From Ectocarpus siliculosus (lineage: Eukaryota > Sar > Phaeophyceae > Ectocarpales > Ectocarpaceae), in assembly GCA_000310025.1 (NCBI GenBank), contig FN649738.1, positions 1,126,350-1,190,349 of the forward strand: a stretch of 64,000 nucleotides of DNA, in the 5' to 3' direction. Shown piece by piece: positions 11,201 to 22,131 of the stretch. The notes beneath the pieces are model-generated. The model was given only the letters and a program-made list of their open reading frames with translations, was not told where the DNA came from and ran no database searches. The position numbers and the translations under genes were made by a program. Every line of letters starts with the position of its first letter. The stretch's first letter is position 1.

Positions 11201-12861
11201 NNNNNNNNNNNNNNNNNNNNNNNNNNNNNNNNNNNNNNNNNNNNNNNNNNNNACACCAACGGCAGGGGACCCGACCGCCCAAGGTTACCCCCCCCCCCCC
11301 CCCCCCCCAACCACCCGTGAGAAACAAGGACCCCCCCCCCCTTTTTTTTTGTCAGTCGTCGTCATCGTCGTCGTCTTCTTCTTCCTCGGATGGAAGCCGG
11401 GCCGCCATGAGGCGGGCTGTGAAGGACTGGAAGGTCCAGAACAACATCAAGGGTTCCGTCGGCAAGGGGGACAAGCACCTCAGGGTACGACCGAAGTTGG
11501 TCTCTCGAGTTTCGTGAACGAATGCCCAGTAGCCTGCGCAGAGGCTTTCGACGTGTTGAAACGGCTACGTTGGGGGTTAGGGGGTCACTTTCTGCGTCCC
11601 CCCTACCTGGTCGTTTTTCGCAACAAAGTTCGCTTTCGTTGCGTAGGCAGAGCCCCGAATGCCGGCCGCCGCGTTTTGGGGCTGTTTAATTGTTGTTTTT
11701 GCAGCGGCTTCCGAAATGCTGGCTGTTTTCTGCTGTCGTGGACGGCCAGGAGAGAGGCTCCTTGATGGGAAGGGGCGTCAAGAAACCACGTTATTTTTCT
11801 TCTTTCTCAAAAGTGTTTTTTCTGCAGTCCGTGTTCGAAACTCCTGGTATTGGCACGAGTAATGTTGTGTTGCGATCAACGCTGCACTCGACGTTGTAGG
11901 TACTTGTTTGGAACGTCGCAAATTTTTGTGGTGATTATTGAAACTTTCAAACACACCTGTGCTTCCGGTAAACAGCGCCCCAACGCACAGGAACTCGTCT
12001 ATTTGCGCTCGCGTACATATCCTCCTGTTGTTCAGATTTCTGAGGTGCTTGTTTTACTGCTGTCGCAGACCAACAACAGAGGCCCCGCAGAGGGGCTGAG
12101 TAGGGGTCATGACAAACCCTAATTGACGCAATCTCCTCGGTGTATGGCTACTGAGATGTGAATTTACGTCGTATACCCCGGGCTGGAATGTCAGATACAG
12201 ACGCCGATAGGCCTGTAAACCGGCGCCAGAATAGATGGGACGAACATACACGCACACGCACTTCATTGCGATGCTGCCAATGAAAACATTTTTTGACGTT
12301 CTCCCGTTCCACCTAGCTTGGGGAGGAGTGTCCCAGCAAGAAAATGACACAGAGATGCAGTGTTGTGTGTGCATGCTACCGTTTGGGGGTGTTGCCCAAG
12401 GTCGCGGCCATTTCGCGACACCAGCATGGCAATAGTGTACAGCCTTGTCCTCGAGAACCGAGCGCAACGATAGGGCGACCCCGAGGGCCACCAGCGCGCA
12501 CGCACAACACGATGTCGCCGCTTCGCATCCCTTGTTGCTGTCTGTTGTTGGAATGCTTGCTTTTTGTTTGTATTGCGCTGATCACTTTGCATCCCTTTCT
12601 CTGAAAAGATGTATTCTATATTTTCCTCTCTCTTGCGCTGCTGACGGTTTCGTAGACCCTTGTTGATCCCTATCCATTTTCACTTGACGATCACATCGTA
12701 GCCACTCCCCTTGTCCCCCACCGTTTCGTTGCTGTCGTTTTCCGTCGTTTACTTTCGTGTCCATGTTGTTGTTCGTGTCTTTCTTGCAGGAGGAGATGAA
12801 GCGCGTCCGCCAGCAGGCCAAGCGTGCCCATCGAGGTTTGCTCGGCGCCCCCAAGAAGTGA
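5265..12861 (+). CDS. Gene B: Arg/Gly/Ser-rich modular protein, family of unknown function
   Basis: Five exons join in phase 0: 5265-5333, 7869-8021, 8882-9220, 11356-11484 and 12790-12861, giving about 253 residues. Exon 1 starts MPSHCDQQGGRGRDRHRG. Exon 2 is Gly/Arg-rich and ends in a Ser/Asp stretch. Exon 3 holds about six imperfect 13-residue repeats of the type SNSRTRGG, then HRKKGKSGSGSDSDS. Exon 4 has ten Ser followed by RAAMRRAVKDWK. Exon 5 is EEMKRVRQQAKRAHRGLL and ends with TGA. Exons 1, 2, 4 and 5 correspond in order and phase to the exons of genes C and D on the other arm of the window; where those have Asp/Glu runs, B has Ser and Ser-Asp runs that could be acidic if phosphorylated. 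Such composition suits a nuclear or nucleolar nucleic-acid-binding protein, but that is inference. The last intron but one contains a tandem repeat array and an N-gap. An extra exon between 5.3 and 7.9 kb cannot be excluded. Confidence 0.7.
6675..6815 (+). repeat. (CAA)n-tailed dispersed element, nearly full copy
   Basis: The copy runs from GTTAGCCTGTGACCACG through GGTACTGGGTAGAGAG and GGTTTTTAATGTGAAGAC into a short (CAA)n. It lies in the first intron of gene B and matches the copies at 18.0 kb (inverted) and 52.5 kb. Confidence 0.75.
8521..8590 (-). repeat. tRNA-like dispersed repeat, partial copy
   Basis: Read on the minus strand this gives TGACCACGCATCC, an ACGGAGC block and TTGTTCCGACAGGAC, the core of a family also found at 26.7, 34.0, 57.1 and 61.3 kb. 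Confidence 0.6.
9378..11152 (-). repeat. Tandem array of a composite repeat, four copies
   Basis: Head-to-tail units begin (plus-strand reading) with CAAGCTTCCTCGAGGCAG at 9378, 9914 and 10531 and a variant at 10863. Unit lengths are 536, 617 and 332 bp, and the fourth is cut by the N-gap. Each has a conserved segment of about 290 bp ending in a tRNA-like head and CGACTATGAGTACACC plus poly-C. The longer units add about 240 bp with an inverted pair GGTTACCG/CGGTAACC around a T-rich loop. The third unit lacks that part. A single inverted copy lies at 55.7-56.3 kb in the paralogous gene C. The array sits inside an intron of gene B. Confidence 0.85.
11153..11252. other. Assembly gap of exactly 100 N
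   Basis: The gap interrupts the fourth repeat unit right where other units enter the poly-C tract. The sequence resuming at 11253 is homopolymer-rich and could be a degraded version of the unit's end. The 100-N size is a placeholder, so the true copy number of the array is unknown. Confidence 0.9.
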
Positions 12862-12929
12862 AAAGGGAGACAGAGAACAGTGACGAAAACAACGCACGAA
12901 GGGGTCCGTCTGGTTGTAGAACTTCGATG

Positions 12930-12952
12930 GGACGATGACAGGGAGGGAGAAG

Positions 12953-13000
<48 letters not shown>

Positions 13001-13141
13001 GGAGATGGAGAAAGAGTTTAGCTTGAGAAAGCGGTGGCCTTCACGAACTTCCAGGTGATGTTGGTCTTCTTTTTTTTCGTGGATGAGGAGGGCTTCTGAT
13101 TCTTGCGTACATGCTTAAAAAATTGGTCGGGACGATGAGAG

Positions 13142-13172
<31 letters not shown>

Positions 13173-13420
13173 ACACTGAGTTGAGAAAGTGGTGGCCTTG
13201 CAGAACTTGCAGGCTTTTTTCGCCTTATTGAGTTGTTTTGTTATTGGCATGGAACAAGAGGTCTTCTGATGCTTGCTTGCAGGAGAAACGCGTCCTGATA
13301 ATGGCTGCTTGTAAAAACTGGGTGGGAAAGATGAGAGGAAAACGGAGAGAAAGAAAGAGAGAGTCTTGAATGTTTTGACAAATGTGATACCTACTCGACG
13401 AATATCGTCGACGCTGCCTG
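12930..13420 (+). repeat. About 200-bp tandem repeat with (GA)n at the 3' end of gene B
   Basis: Three diverged units begin near 12930, 13132 and 13325. Each has a (GA)n tract; the first two share TTGAGAAAG(C/T)GGTGGCCTT, and units end GCTTCTGATTCTTGC or similar. Starting 70 nt after the stop codon, they probably cover the 3' UTR. The second unit ends with TTGCAGGAGAAACGCGTCC, which resembles the acceptor and start of the last exon of gene B. Confidence 0.65.
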
Positions 13421-16414
13421 CCCGAAGCGTTTCTCAACTATTATAGTAGAAATAACTCGAGAGTGCGGACAGCAACACGCTCTGTGATAGCCAGGGCAAG
13501 AAAGGGTAGGTTTGTTGAAGGCTTCGAATGGTCATGGCGTTTTCTTGTTTGATTGGGGTATGTGGTAAAGTATAATGGAATTTCGGCGGGACCGAACGAG
13601 ATAGGGAGTTCCCGGCCGAGTTCCACCTCTCTATCGAAGTTTTTGTTTTTGCAGAGTCCCGCCTTATTTTACCAGACAGAGTAGCGCAGAGACAAGGAGC
13701 AAGGTGGACACGTAGAAATGGTTTGCCAGCCTCTGGAGCTGCCAACAATTGAGTATATTTTGCCACCTACCCTCCTGTTTTTTCTTATTCGAAGGTGGGG
13801 GGGAAAGGAGAGGACCGACTTCAGGACCCGGTACATAGTTGCATAGACGGCGAATAACATGGTAAAGAGGAAAGAAAGATGGTACCGTTGTGGGGACGTG
13901 GTCATCTGAGAATACTGCGTGCAGTAAGGTTAGATCCCTTCACCGCGGGAAGCTATTTGGAGGGAAGAGATCCCCCCATTGCGAAATTGGGGCCTCTGCG
14001 GCGGCTATCCAGAACCTTCGCGTGCTCCCCGGTGGCAATCTCGTTTATGATCTGGGACCACTGCTTTGGTCATCACCGGGGTGATAGTAGGCGCTCCGTG
14101 ATTACATGCGACCTAGCCTCAGGGGAGGGTGTCATCTCAGGTAACCCAGGTGGGGGTGATAATTCGGCTCCTCGTTCGGGATCAATGACATGTTTTGTAT
14201 GCATAGCACTGAGAATAGCCTTCACTCTGATACGAGTAAAGGTCCCTTAAGTGGTGAATAACCGTTCACCAGCGGAGGTAATTTCGCTCTTGTTGCAATG
14301 TGGCGAGGGATTGCTCAATTCTTCTGTGGGGGGTGCCTTACATTGTGTGTGTGGGGTGATACCCGGTGTCACATGCGGTACACCGATCACCCAGGTCCTT
14401 CAGATCACCTGTCGAACATACATACCTCGATCACCTGTATTCTTCAGATCATCTCGGGCAAACACATCCCGATCACCATTGCCCTTCACATCACCTCGGG
14501 CAAACATATATACCCCGATCACCGGTATCTTTCAGATAATCTCGAACAAACATACCCGATCACCCATATCCTTCAGATCATCTCGAGCAAACATATCCCG
14601 ATCACCCATGTCCTCAGATCAGATATGGAGCAAACGTACCCCGATCACCCATGCCCTTAGGATCATCTCGAGAAAATTATACCCCGATCAACTATTATGT
14701 CCTTCAGATCACCACGGAGCAAAAAACATGCCCCTATCACCTTCGTGCTTTAGGTCAATCATCATGGAGCGAACATACCCCGATCACTTATGTCCTTCGG
14801 ATCACCTCGGTTAAACATACCCCGATCACCTTCGTCCTTCAGATCACCATGGAGCGAACACACCCCGATCACCAATGTCGTTCAGATTACCTCAGTCAAA
14901 TATACTCCGTTCACCATGGAGTAAGCATACCACAACCCGATCACCTATGTCCTTCAGATCGTCTCTCGCACAAACTTGCCCCGATCACCTGTATTGTTCA
15001 GATCGCCTGGGGCAAACGTACCCCGATCACTCATGTCTTGGAGATGACCTCAAGCAAACATACCCAGATCACACATGTTCCACCGATCACAACGGACATC
15101 AATACCGTTAGAATGAGCTAGCTGTAGAGAATATGTGTGGAACTATCCCGAGGAGAACCATTGAGTCACCGCCACTGACCCGCACAGACACGTCTTATAT
15201 GGTGCACTTCGCAGGCCCTTCGATGTGAAAACTTAAAAGCGAAGGCAACGTCGAAAACCCTTCAACCACCGCGACGACACACGCCTCCACATACGAAGAC
15301 GTTCGAAGAACGACGATTGTGCAAGGCCTAGGAAGCAGTATCTCCTCCAAGGCAAGCTGCCCGTCGAACCTCTCAATCGAGTGCTGCGTTGTGGCACTTC
15401 TTTACGAAGGGGCAATAGCCTTGAAAGCACAGAGGAGCCTACCACCTAGTATTGCTTTTTACCACACGAGCCCACACAACGCAAATGGCACACAAGAGTC
15501 ACGGGCAAATGAAACACCTCTGGGCACGAAAGCTTACGATCGTGGCAGAGGCCGCGAAGCGGTCATGGTTGTCGACCCGCATTTCACGTGCAGAAAAATA
15601 GAAAAAGAATCATCACTACTCTGCCCGCACAGATCTACATACATAACCGAGGGTGCCTTCAATGACACACTGATATGGACATCTTCTCTTCAAAACACTC
15701 ATGCCAAGATCAAAATGTCACTCCGCCAAACGGATTCAGAACTCAAACACACACGGAGACGGAACTTTCCGTGCAGCTCACACATGTGAAGTATTTTTTC
15801 TTTTGCTACGGTTTCGGCCGTTAATACGGAGACGAGCTTAGCCTTCCTTCCCCATGACGGGCACCAGATCATGGAATTCACAGGCGTTTTCTGTTTTTCA
15901 GCCGGCTTGAGGCTGATGTGTTTTCATTCGTCAGTCGGATAGCGCGGCCGAGGCCATGCACACACACACACAGGCAAGCGCTGAATCCGGGGGGGCGGGG
16001 CCACTTGGCTCAGTACCCTCCGCGGGCTCCCGGTGGGGGACCGCAACAGACTGCAACACATTCGTTTCTTCGCATTCTTCGCCCCACGAAGAACGAAGTT
16101 CTTATGTCGTCAATGACGGCAGGCGGTTTACCGCGCAATCGATGGACAAAATACTGTGATTGTGTACAGAAGTGTCTAAAAATAAGACATCATCAACAAC
16201 AAAAAATAAATCATGCGCACGCGCAGAGGAAAACAAAAAAAAAACGACAAAAAAAACGACAACAAAAAAAAACGACAAAAAAAACGACACAACAACAAGG
16301 GTTTAAAAAACTGTGGTACTATCATACTACGTTCGAATGTGCACAGGTGGTTGCCAGCGACTCCGCGTAGCACCTGCGGTGAAGCGGGGGGGGGGGCGGC
16401 AGCGGCAGCGGCAC
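13421..16414. other. Intergenic spacer between gene B and the HAD gene
   Basis: I found no supported exon. The region contains the 42-bp minisatellite (14385-15090), an A-rich CGAC-punctuated tract near 16230-16300, and unstructured sequence elsewhere. Gene B and the HAD gene are transcribed toward each other, so this spacer should hold both 3' ends. Confidence 0.5.
14385..15090. repeat. Minisatellite, about 42-bp unit, 16-17 copies
   Basis: GATCAC recurs at 14385, 14429, 14471, 14517, 14558, 14600, 14643 and 14686 and continues to about 15090, with spacings of 41-46 bp. A typical unit has ACCCCGATCACC, then TGTCCTTCAGATCA, then CTCGAGCAAACAT. Since 42 is a multiple of 3, several frames stay open, which creates spurious ORFs. 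Confidence 0.9.
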
Positions 16415-19400
16415 CTAGATGCCGCAGAATGTCTCCAGTGCGACGGCGACTCCGTGCAACTCGTTGGTGGGGGCGGTGAACCTCGCCGCCCGCCGCACCT
16501 CTAGGGAGGCCTGTCCCATCGCGATCCCGTGTCCCACGCTCCGCAGCATCTCCACGTCGTTCTCCATGTCGCCCACGGCGATCACCTATTCGTGTTTTGT
16601 GTCATGGAGTTGCGACAAGAAGGGAGCGACAACAGGGTTGCTTCATTGGTGCATGGCATGGTGCGGCACGAGCCGGAGACGGGGGTTGCGGTCCTGCCTT
16701 GCCCAAGGTTTACCGCGCCTGGCTGCTGTGCTGTTGATACAGTTCTATGAACTTGAAAAGCCCAAACCGTATGTCGAGAAACCTGACGCCCGGAATACGT
16801 GGGACGACAATATACACAATAATTGCCTCGGTTGTGAAAAGTGTACGGAAAAGTGCCTCAAGTCATCGCTAGCATCTCATATTTCTGTCTCCGTCTCTGC
16901 ATGTCCTTGTTTATGACTGTCTCTGGCTCTCTCACTCTCATTTTGTCTCCTGCTTCTCTCTTTGCGTGTGTCTCTCTCTCTGTCTCTCTCTGCCTCTCGC
17001 CGCACATGCACCCCCCGCCACCCTCCTCCCACTCCCACGCCAAAACGACATCAATTCACTGTCTCCCTCACTCCACGTACCTCTTCGGGGGAAACGCCTA
17101 GCGTCTTCAGGAGGGCCTCCAGACCTACTGCTTTGGAGGCCCCGTGTGGCAAGACTTCAATCATCTCAGGCACCCCTCTCGTCAACTCTGCCGGGTGGTC
17201 CTGGAGATGCTCTTTAAGGTCCTCCTCAAAGGCATCGACGGCCGCCCTACATAGCGGTGACGTGTAAGGGAGAGCAGGGTTGGGCGGGAAAAAAGGGATA
17301 AGTAAGTGAATCAGATGCGACGATGGTTTCCATCTTCAACATCAAAATTGCTTGCAATCAAGCATAACCCAGCGCTTGAAAGAGAGCAGGTGTCTGAGAA
17401 CACCAACCCTTAACAAATACCAGAGCACATCGAAACAGATCGGCATGACGTGTTGACTGCAGCAGAGGCCACATCACAACAACAAAGGCTTTGATATTGT
17501 CGTTGCCTCCACCTTGAAAACAAATCCACCCTCTGTGCAGCACCCCACAATCCCGGCTCTTCAAGGCCAAAATACGATTTTTCGCAGCAGCGATAAGCCC
17601 AAAACAAGGTTTAAATAACAAATAATTTACAACCCATAACACTACGAATTCATCGATAATTTTTCCTGGGCTGTTGCCTATGGATAGAGACGGTTTTTCG
17701 CAGTGTCTGAAAAGAAAAAAACAACAGAATTTTCGACCTCTCAATGGGGTTGGTCCAAAATCTTAACGTCGAACACGTGAAGAAAGACGTACGGATGGAT
17801 GCCGGCAGGCCGAACCAAATCGCGCCGCGGCATCGATCACTCTTGCTATACCGCCTTCTCATCCACAAGAAAACCGCGCCAAACACGTCAGCACGTACCA
17901 GAGTACTCGAGACGGGAATATGTGCTAGAGGGGGGTCGTGTGTTGTTGTTGTTGTTGTTGTTGTCTTCACATTAAAAACCGTTCCGATCTCTCTCTACCC
18001 AGTACCTTCGTATGTCCGTACTGATCCAACACTCGACGCGGTCGATTCCCGTGGTCACAGGTTAACTTACCCTCAAAAAGGTACACTCAAATAAACGTGT
18101 GTAGACGATTAGGATAGAATGACCAGGTGAATCCAATTGTATTGCGTCATACATGTAGGTTAGGTGCAGACAGCCATGCACATGATAAACGTCATAGACG
18201 TGGACATGTAGATCAGGTAGACAGCCTTAAGCCCAGCTGAGATCAGAAAGGAGAGGGTGCACTTGGACCACAAAACACAAACCAGGATCGGATTGTATCG
18301 ATGGTCCGTTCTCAACACCGTTCTGTCTGTCCTCTGAACGCACCCCCAGTCTTTCTGGCTCTCACAAGCCTGAAGTATCGACTGAGAACGAGTAATTTTG
18401 TTTTGTTCTTGAGACGCAAAGCTAACACGAAAGCCAGATGCACGCACAAAAAGGAAAACGACCGCCCGGCTACCAACCACCAGCGAAGCTAACTCTCGTT
18501 ACTGTTGGATTCGTGAGAGCAGGAAAAGATTCAAGGTACCGGGCAGAGATGACAGAACGGTGCAGCAATAAAACTGCCGCAAATTCGTGTAGATAATGAG
18601 GCGTTCGTGTCGCACCGAGTTGGCCCCCAGAAGTAGAGGCGGTTAAGCCCCATGCCGCCGGCGATCGCTTCCTGCCAGCTGCCCACCTTTCTCGGACAAT
18701 TGCGGAAAGACGGCCATCCACACGCGGGTAAGCGGGGAGGGGGTTATCGTGCGTACTCAATGTAAATGCATGCCGTTGTCGTTTTAGACCAGTGACCTCG
18801 CCGCCGGGACGGAGCGATTTGCCGGGTTTTCGCCGGCCCAGGCTACTATCTAGGCGACCGGGGTCCTCATAGTCGTGCATGCCGTAGTCGTAAACCATTG
18901 GCGACGGGGGGGGGGAGTATTGCGTGGCATGAAAAAACGCTTCGCTCCTGGTGTGACACCGCAGGACACCGGAGTAGGCGTAACGGCCGTTTTCACGTGA
19001 CAATCCCGTTCAATACATTTTCAATCCAAAACCACCCAGTTACTGGTGAAACGCCATACTGCCAAGAGGAGAAAAGGCGGGAAGGAAGGCACGGAGGTTA
19101 ACGTGCTTTGGCGGCGATACTGTGGCGCTACACGTCTGCTTAGACAACCGTTTTTGAGTCTCAGTCTAACCACCACCGTTGTCCTTCTGAAAACCGCATG
19201 CCCCCAAGACGAGACGAGACGGAAAAACTCTGGAGGGGCTGGGACAAGCAAACATTACGTTCTCGTGGCACACGTTCTTGCGCCCGGCTCTTAAACTTTG
19301 ATCGGTGGCGGAAAGGGATGCCGGCAACAACTAGCGACCAACACGGCTTGCTGTAAGCAGCGCTATTGTACTGCCAGAGGAAGGAGGCCAGTTCACACGC

Positions 19401-22131
19401 TACAGCGGCGGCGGTTCCTCGAGCAATCCTCGCGGTTGTTCCCATCCATAGGATGATGGAGTCAAAGCTATCTACCCTGAGTCAAAACCATCTGGGTTGT
19501 CCCTGCACCCCCAGCCACCCTGGATGCCGTGTCGCCGTCTTCACACATGAACAATCAACAGGCCTCACCTCCTTCGGCAACGGCTCCCCCCAGTCAGGAA
19601 AGCTGGCAGACAACCGCCGAACCGAGAGCGCCCGTGCATGACACCATCAAGTCGTAGAGCGAGGGGCGGTGGTGGGTTGGGCGACGGAGCGGTGTCAGAT
19701 CCTGCTTGCTCACTGTTTTGAGTCTGTCATTGGGACGTTCGCCACGGAACGCGCGTGTCCATCGGGACGCAGGGGTACCGATGTGTCCTTCTCACCCGTT
19801 TCTGGGAGAGTCGCTTCGCCAAAATCCGAACTATCCGAACCCGAGCGCTCTTCTACTTAGCACGTGGTTGACATGTGCTACCACAGTCGACTACTTCTGT
19901 CTACTTTACAACATATGCTTCGTCAGTCACTGAGTCTTTTCACAAACCAGAGAGCTAGCTTCCCGCTGGAGTAGTCTTGCTCCAAGCAACCCTTGTAGCG
20001 GCTGGAACATGTTTCAGGATTGAGTGTGTGTATTCCTAAGTGTTTCATTCGCACCGTCGCCTGCCTGGTGCCTTTTACCCCCAACCACGTAACGTGTACC
20101 GCGTGGGTACCTGGCACCCGAGTTCGGCTGGATCATTGTCCAGCTTGCCTTCGTCAGCGCATTTTTCTCTTATGTATTCATTTGCCTTCGTCCTTTATTT
20201 GGAGATAGAAATTCTGAACTTCTCATCTTCACTTGTCCGTTTTCTAGTTAGCAAATATATTAATATTATGCCGAAAACATCAGCTTTTATATATTTTGGG
20301 CTAGTTCGCGAACTGTTTTATACATTTTGGGTTAGTTCGCAAACTGTTTTGTATAGATTTTTTGTTGAAGTGTTTCCGTTTTGGACGAAATCTCTCACCT
20401 GCTCGTCCGAGGATCAAGGGTCTCTACGACAATGGTCTCCCCCTCGCTCCCGCACAAGGAGACGCCCGCCGCCTCCGCCAAGGGGTGAGCCTTCCAGAAC
20501 GCTACAACCCTGGCCGCTAGCTCCGGGCACATGAGCTCGCTGTGAATGATCTCGCCCAGATCACCGTTGCCGTCTCCCTGCCCGTACACCTTGCGCGTTG
20601 GTTATTTCGGGAAGGGCGCGCGCCGTTCATGATGGAAGGAGGATACAGGCAGGTAGCTGATAATCACGTTATCGCATGTGGGTGTCGTCGGTGGAATAAG
20701 CTGCTGTTTGTTGTTTTTGTTGCCGTTGTTGCGAATTGTTCTTAGCAGCCCCTCACCGTCAGGCCGTTCATGCACACGATCGGGGAGCCGTCTCTCTGAA
20801 GCTCCTGCCCCAACTCCCCCATGACGGATATCATGCCCAACTTGGAGCGGCCGCTCGCGGGCACGAAGATGATGCCCTTGGCCCTGGTGGAAAAAAATTT
20901 AAAAAACGCCACCAAAACCGCTTTGTGTCGAACTCCTTCGGGTGAGGATGATCGGAAGCACACAATGCGAGCAGCAAAGGACATCGCTCGGTACTGGTGG
21001 TCTCAGGTCTATCCTTGGTATCAGCAGAAAAAGAAAATCACGTTCCTTGTAGATAGGGACAAGCATCGAAACCATATGCGCCGCCACCAGCGCCTCAAAC
21101 CAAAACAGCGACAACAGCAACGAGAGGAAAACACGACATAGACCGCCCGCACCACGACCTCGGCAACCTCCAAAACACACACCAACAATGCTCATGTAAG
21201 GAGCACTACATCCATCCATGTTGAAACCTTCAAATGTACATCGGGTGCGTGCATGAGCGTCTTTCTTTCGCTGTCGAGGAGTGCCAAACATCCCACCGCC
21301 TCACCTAGCCTTTCGAACAGCCTCCAGAGTGGTGGGGGACACAAGCTTGTCCGGCCCCAGCAGAGTCCCGTCCAGGTCCGACACCACCGCTCTTATCCGC
21401 GTCGCCCCCCCCGTCTCCACGTCGTGCTCGTACCGCTGCCCGCACCTCGCCTTGGCGACGTAGGCCTGGGAGGGGTGTGGAGCCGGCCACCCTTTGTCGT
21501 CGTCTTTGATGCTGCTGCTGCTGACGTTGTTGTTGCCATCGGCCGGCGATGTCGGAGACGAGGAAGCGGACGAGGAGAGAGCCGATGAGGAGGAGGGTGA
21601 GGAGATCGGGACAATTGCTGCTGCTGCTGCTGAAGGAGGCGTTCGTGTTGGCGGGCGGCGAGGGGACGGGGAACGCGACAGGGCCCAGGTGGAACTAGCG
21701 CGAGAGGGAGAGAGGTGGCTCGCCGACGACGACGACGACGACGCCGGCATACCCCCTCCTCCTCGTCCTCCTGCTGCCGAAGATTCTCCTGATGCCGGGC
21801 CGGGAGCCACGCAAGCGAGAGAAATCGAACGGCGAACACCGACGCTGCTGCTACGCCGCACGCCGCACGGGCCCCCGACGTTCCCGTCCGACTCGCTCCA
21901 CCTTCGGGGATGCACGTTCACGGCCGAAAACACTCCGTCGGCGCCGCCGCCACTCTCCCCGCTGCGAGCCCTAACCCTTCTGCCTCCTACGTTGTCGCCG
22001 CGGCTTCGCGACGCCACCGATGAGCTCCTGCAAGCTCGCGATATGGCACCGCCGATAGCGCCGCCTGATGGACGGGACGTAAAAAAAGGCCGGCGGGCGG
22101 GTCGCGGGGAGACAGACGAGCGGGTGCACAT
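16415..22131 (-). CDS. Cof-type HAD-superfamily hydrolase
   Basis: Five exons join with matching phases: 22131-21305, 20883-20757, 20589-20399, 17246-17081 and 16585-16415, giving 493 residues and a TAG stop. All HAD motifs are visible: motif I VSDLDGTLLG (nucleophile Asp about 252, acid/base Asp 254), motif II PASGR (Ser about 286), Lys about 420 in PHGASKAVGL, and motif III/IV IAVGDMENDVEML (Asp 443 and 447). The cap module between motif II and the Lys and the ending TNELHGVAVAL are typical of the Cof/YidA subclass, which dephosphorylates sugar phosphates and related small metabolites; the substrate cannot be read from sequence. The first about 240 residues are Ser/Ala/Arg-rich low complexity and may be a targeting peptide or disordered extension. 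Intron 3 is about 3.1 kb and holds a (CAA)n element and tRNA-like repeats. Confidence 0.9.
17939..18085 (-). repeat. (CAA)n-tailed dispersed element, inverted copy
   Basis: On the minus strand the copy reads from a TTTTTGAGGGTAAGTTAACC start, through TGTGACCACGGGAATCGACC, CAGTACGGACATACGAAGG and GGTTTTTAATGTGAAGAC, into (CAA)n. It is the most complete copy and lies in intron 3 of the HAD gene. Confidence 0.8.
18734..18912 (+). repeat. tRNA-like dispersed repeat, two adjacent copies
   Basis: The first copy follows a G-rich start and reads GCGTACTCAATGTAAATGC, then GTGACCTCGCCGCCGG and GGACGGAGC. Its GCCGG-GTTTTCG-CCGGC forms a perfect 5-bp stem with a 7-nt loop, like a tRNA T-arm. A second partial copy starts with TCCTCATAGTCGTGCATGCC at 18867 and runs into poly-G. 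Confidence 0.65.
20285..20347. repeat. Tandem pair of 31-bp units
   Basis: Two adjacent units share TTTTATA(T/C)ATTTTGGG and AGTTCGC(G/A)AACTG; the first contains the palindrome TTCGCGAA. They lie in an intron just after HAD exon 3 in plus-strand order. Confidence 0.7.

Noticed and set aside
14385-15090. CRISPR-like regularly spaced repeats
   Set aside because: Repeats are contiguous with no unique spacers, the units diverge, and the context is eukaryotic.
14251-15121. Plus-strand ORFs rich in PDH, SDH and ITH repeats
   Set aside because: They are read-through of the 42-bp minisatellite; two frames are open at once, as expected from a repeat with a period divisible by three.
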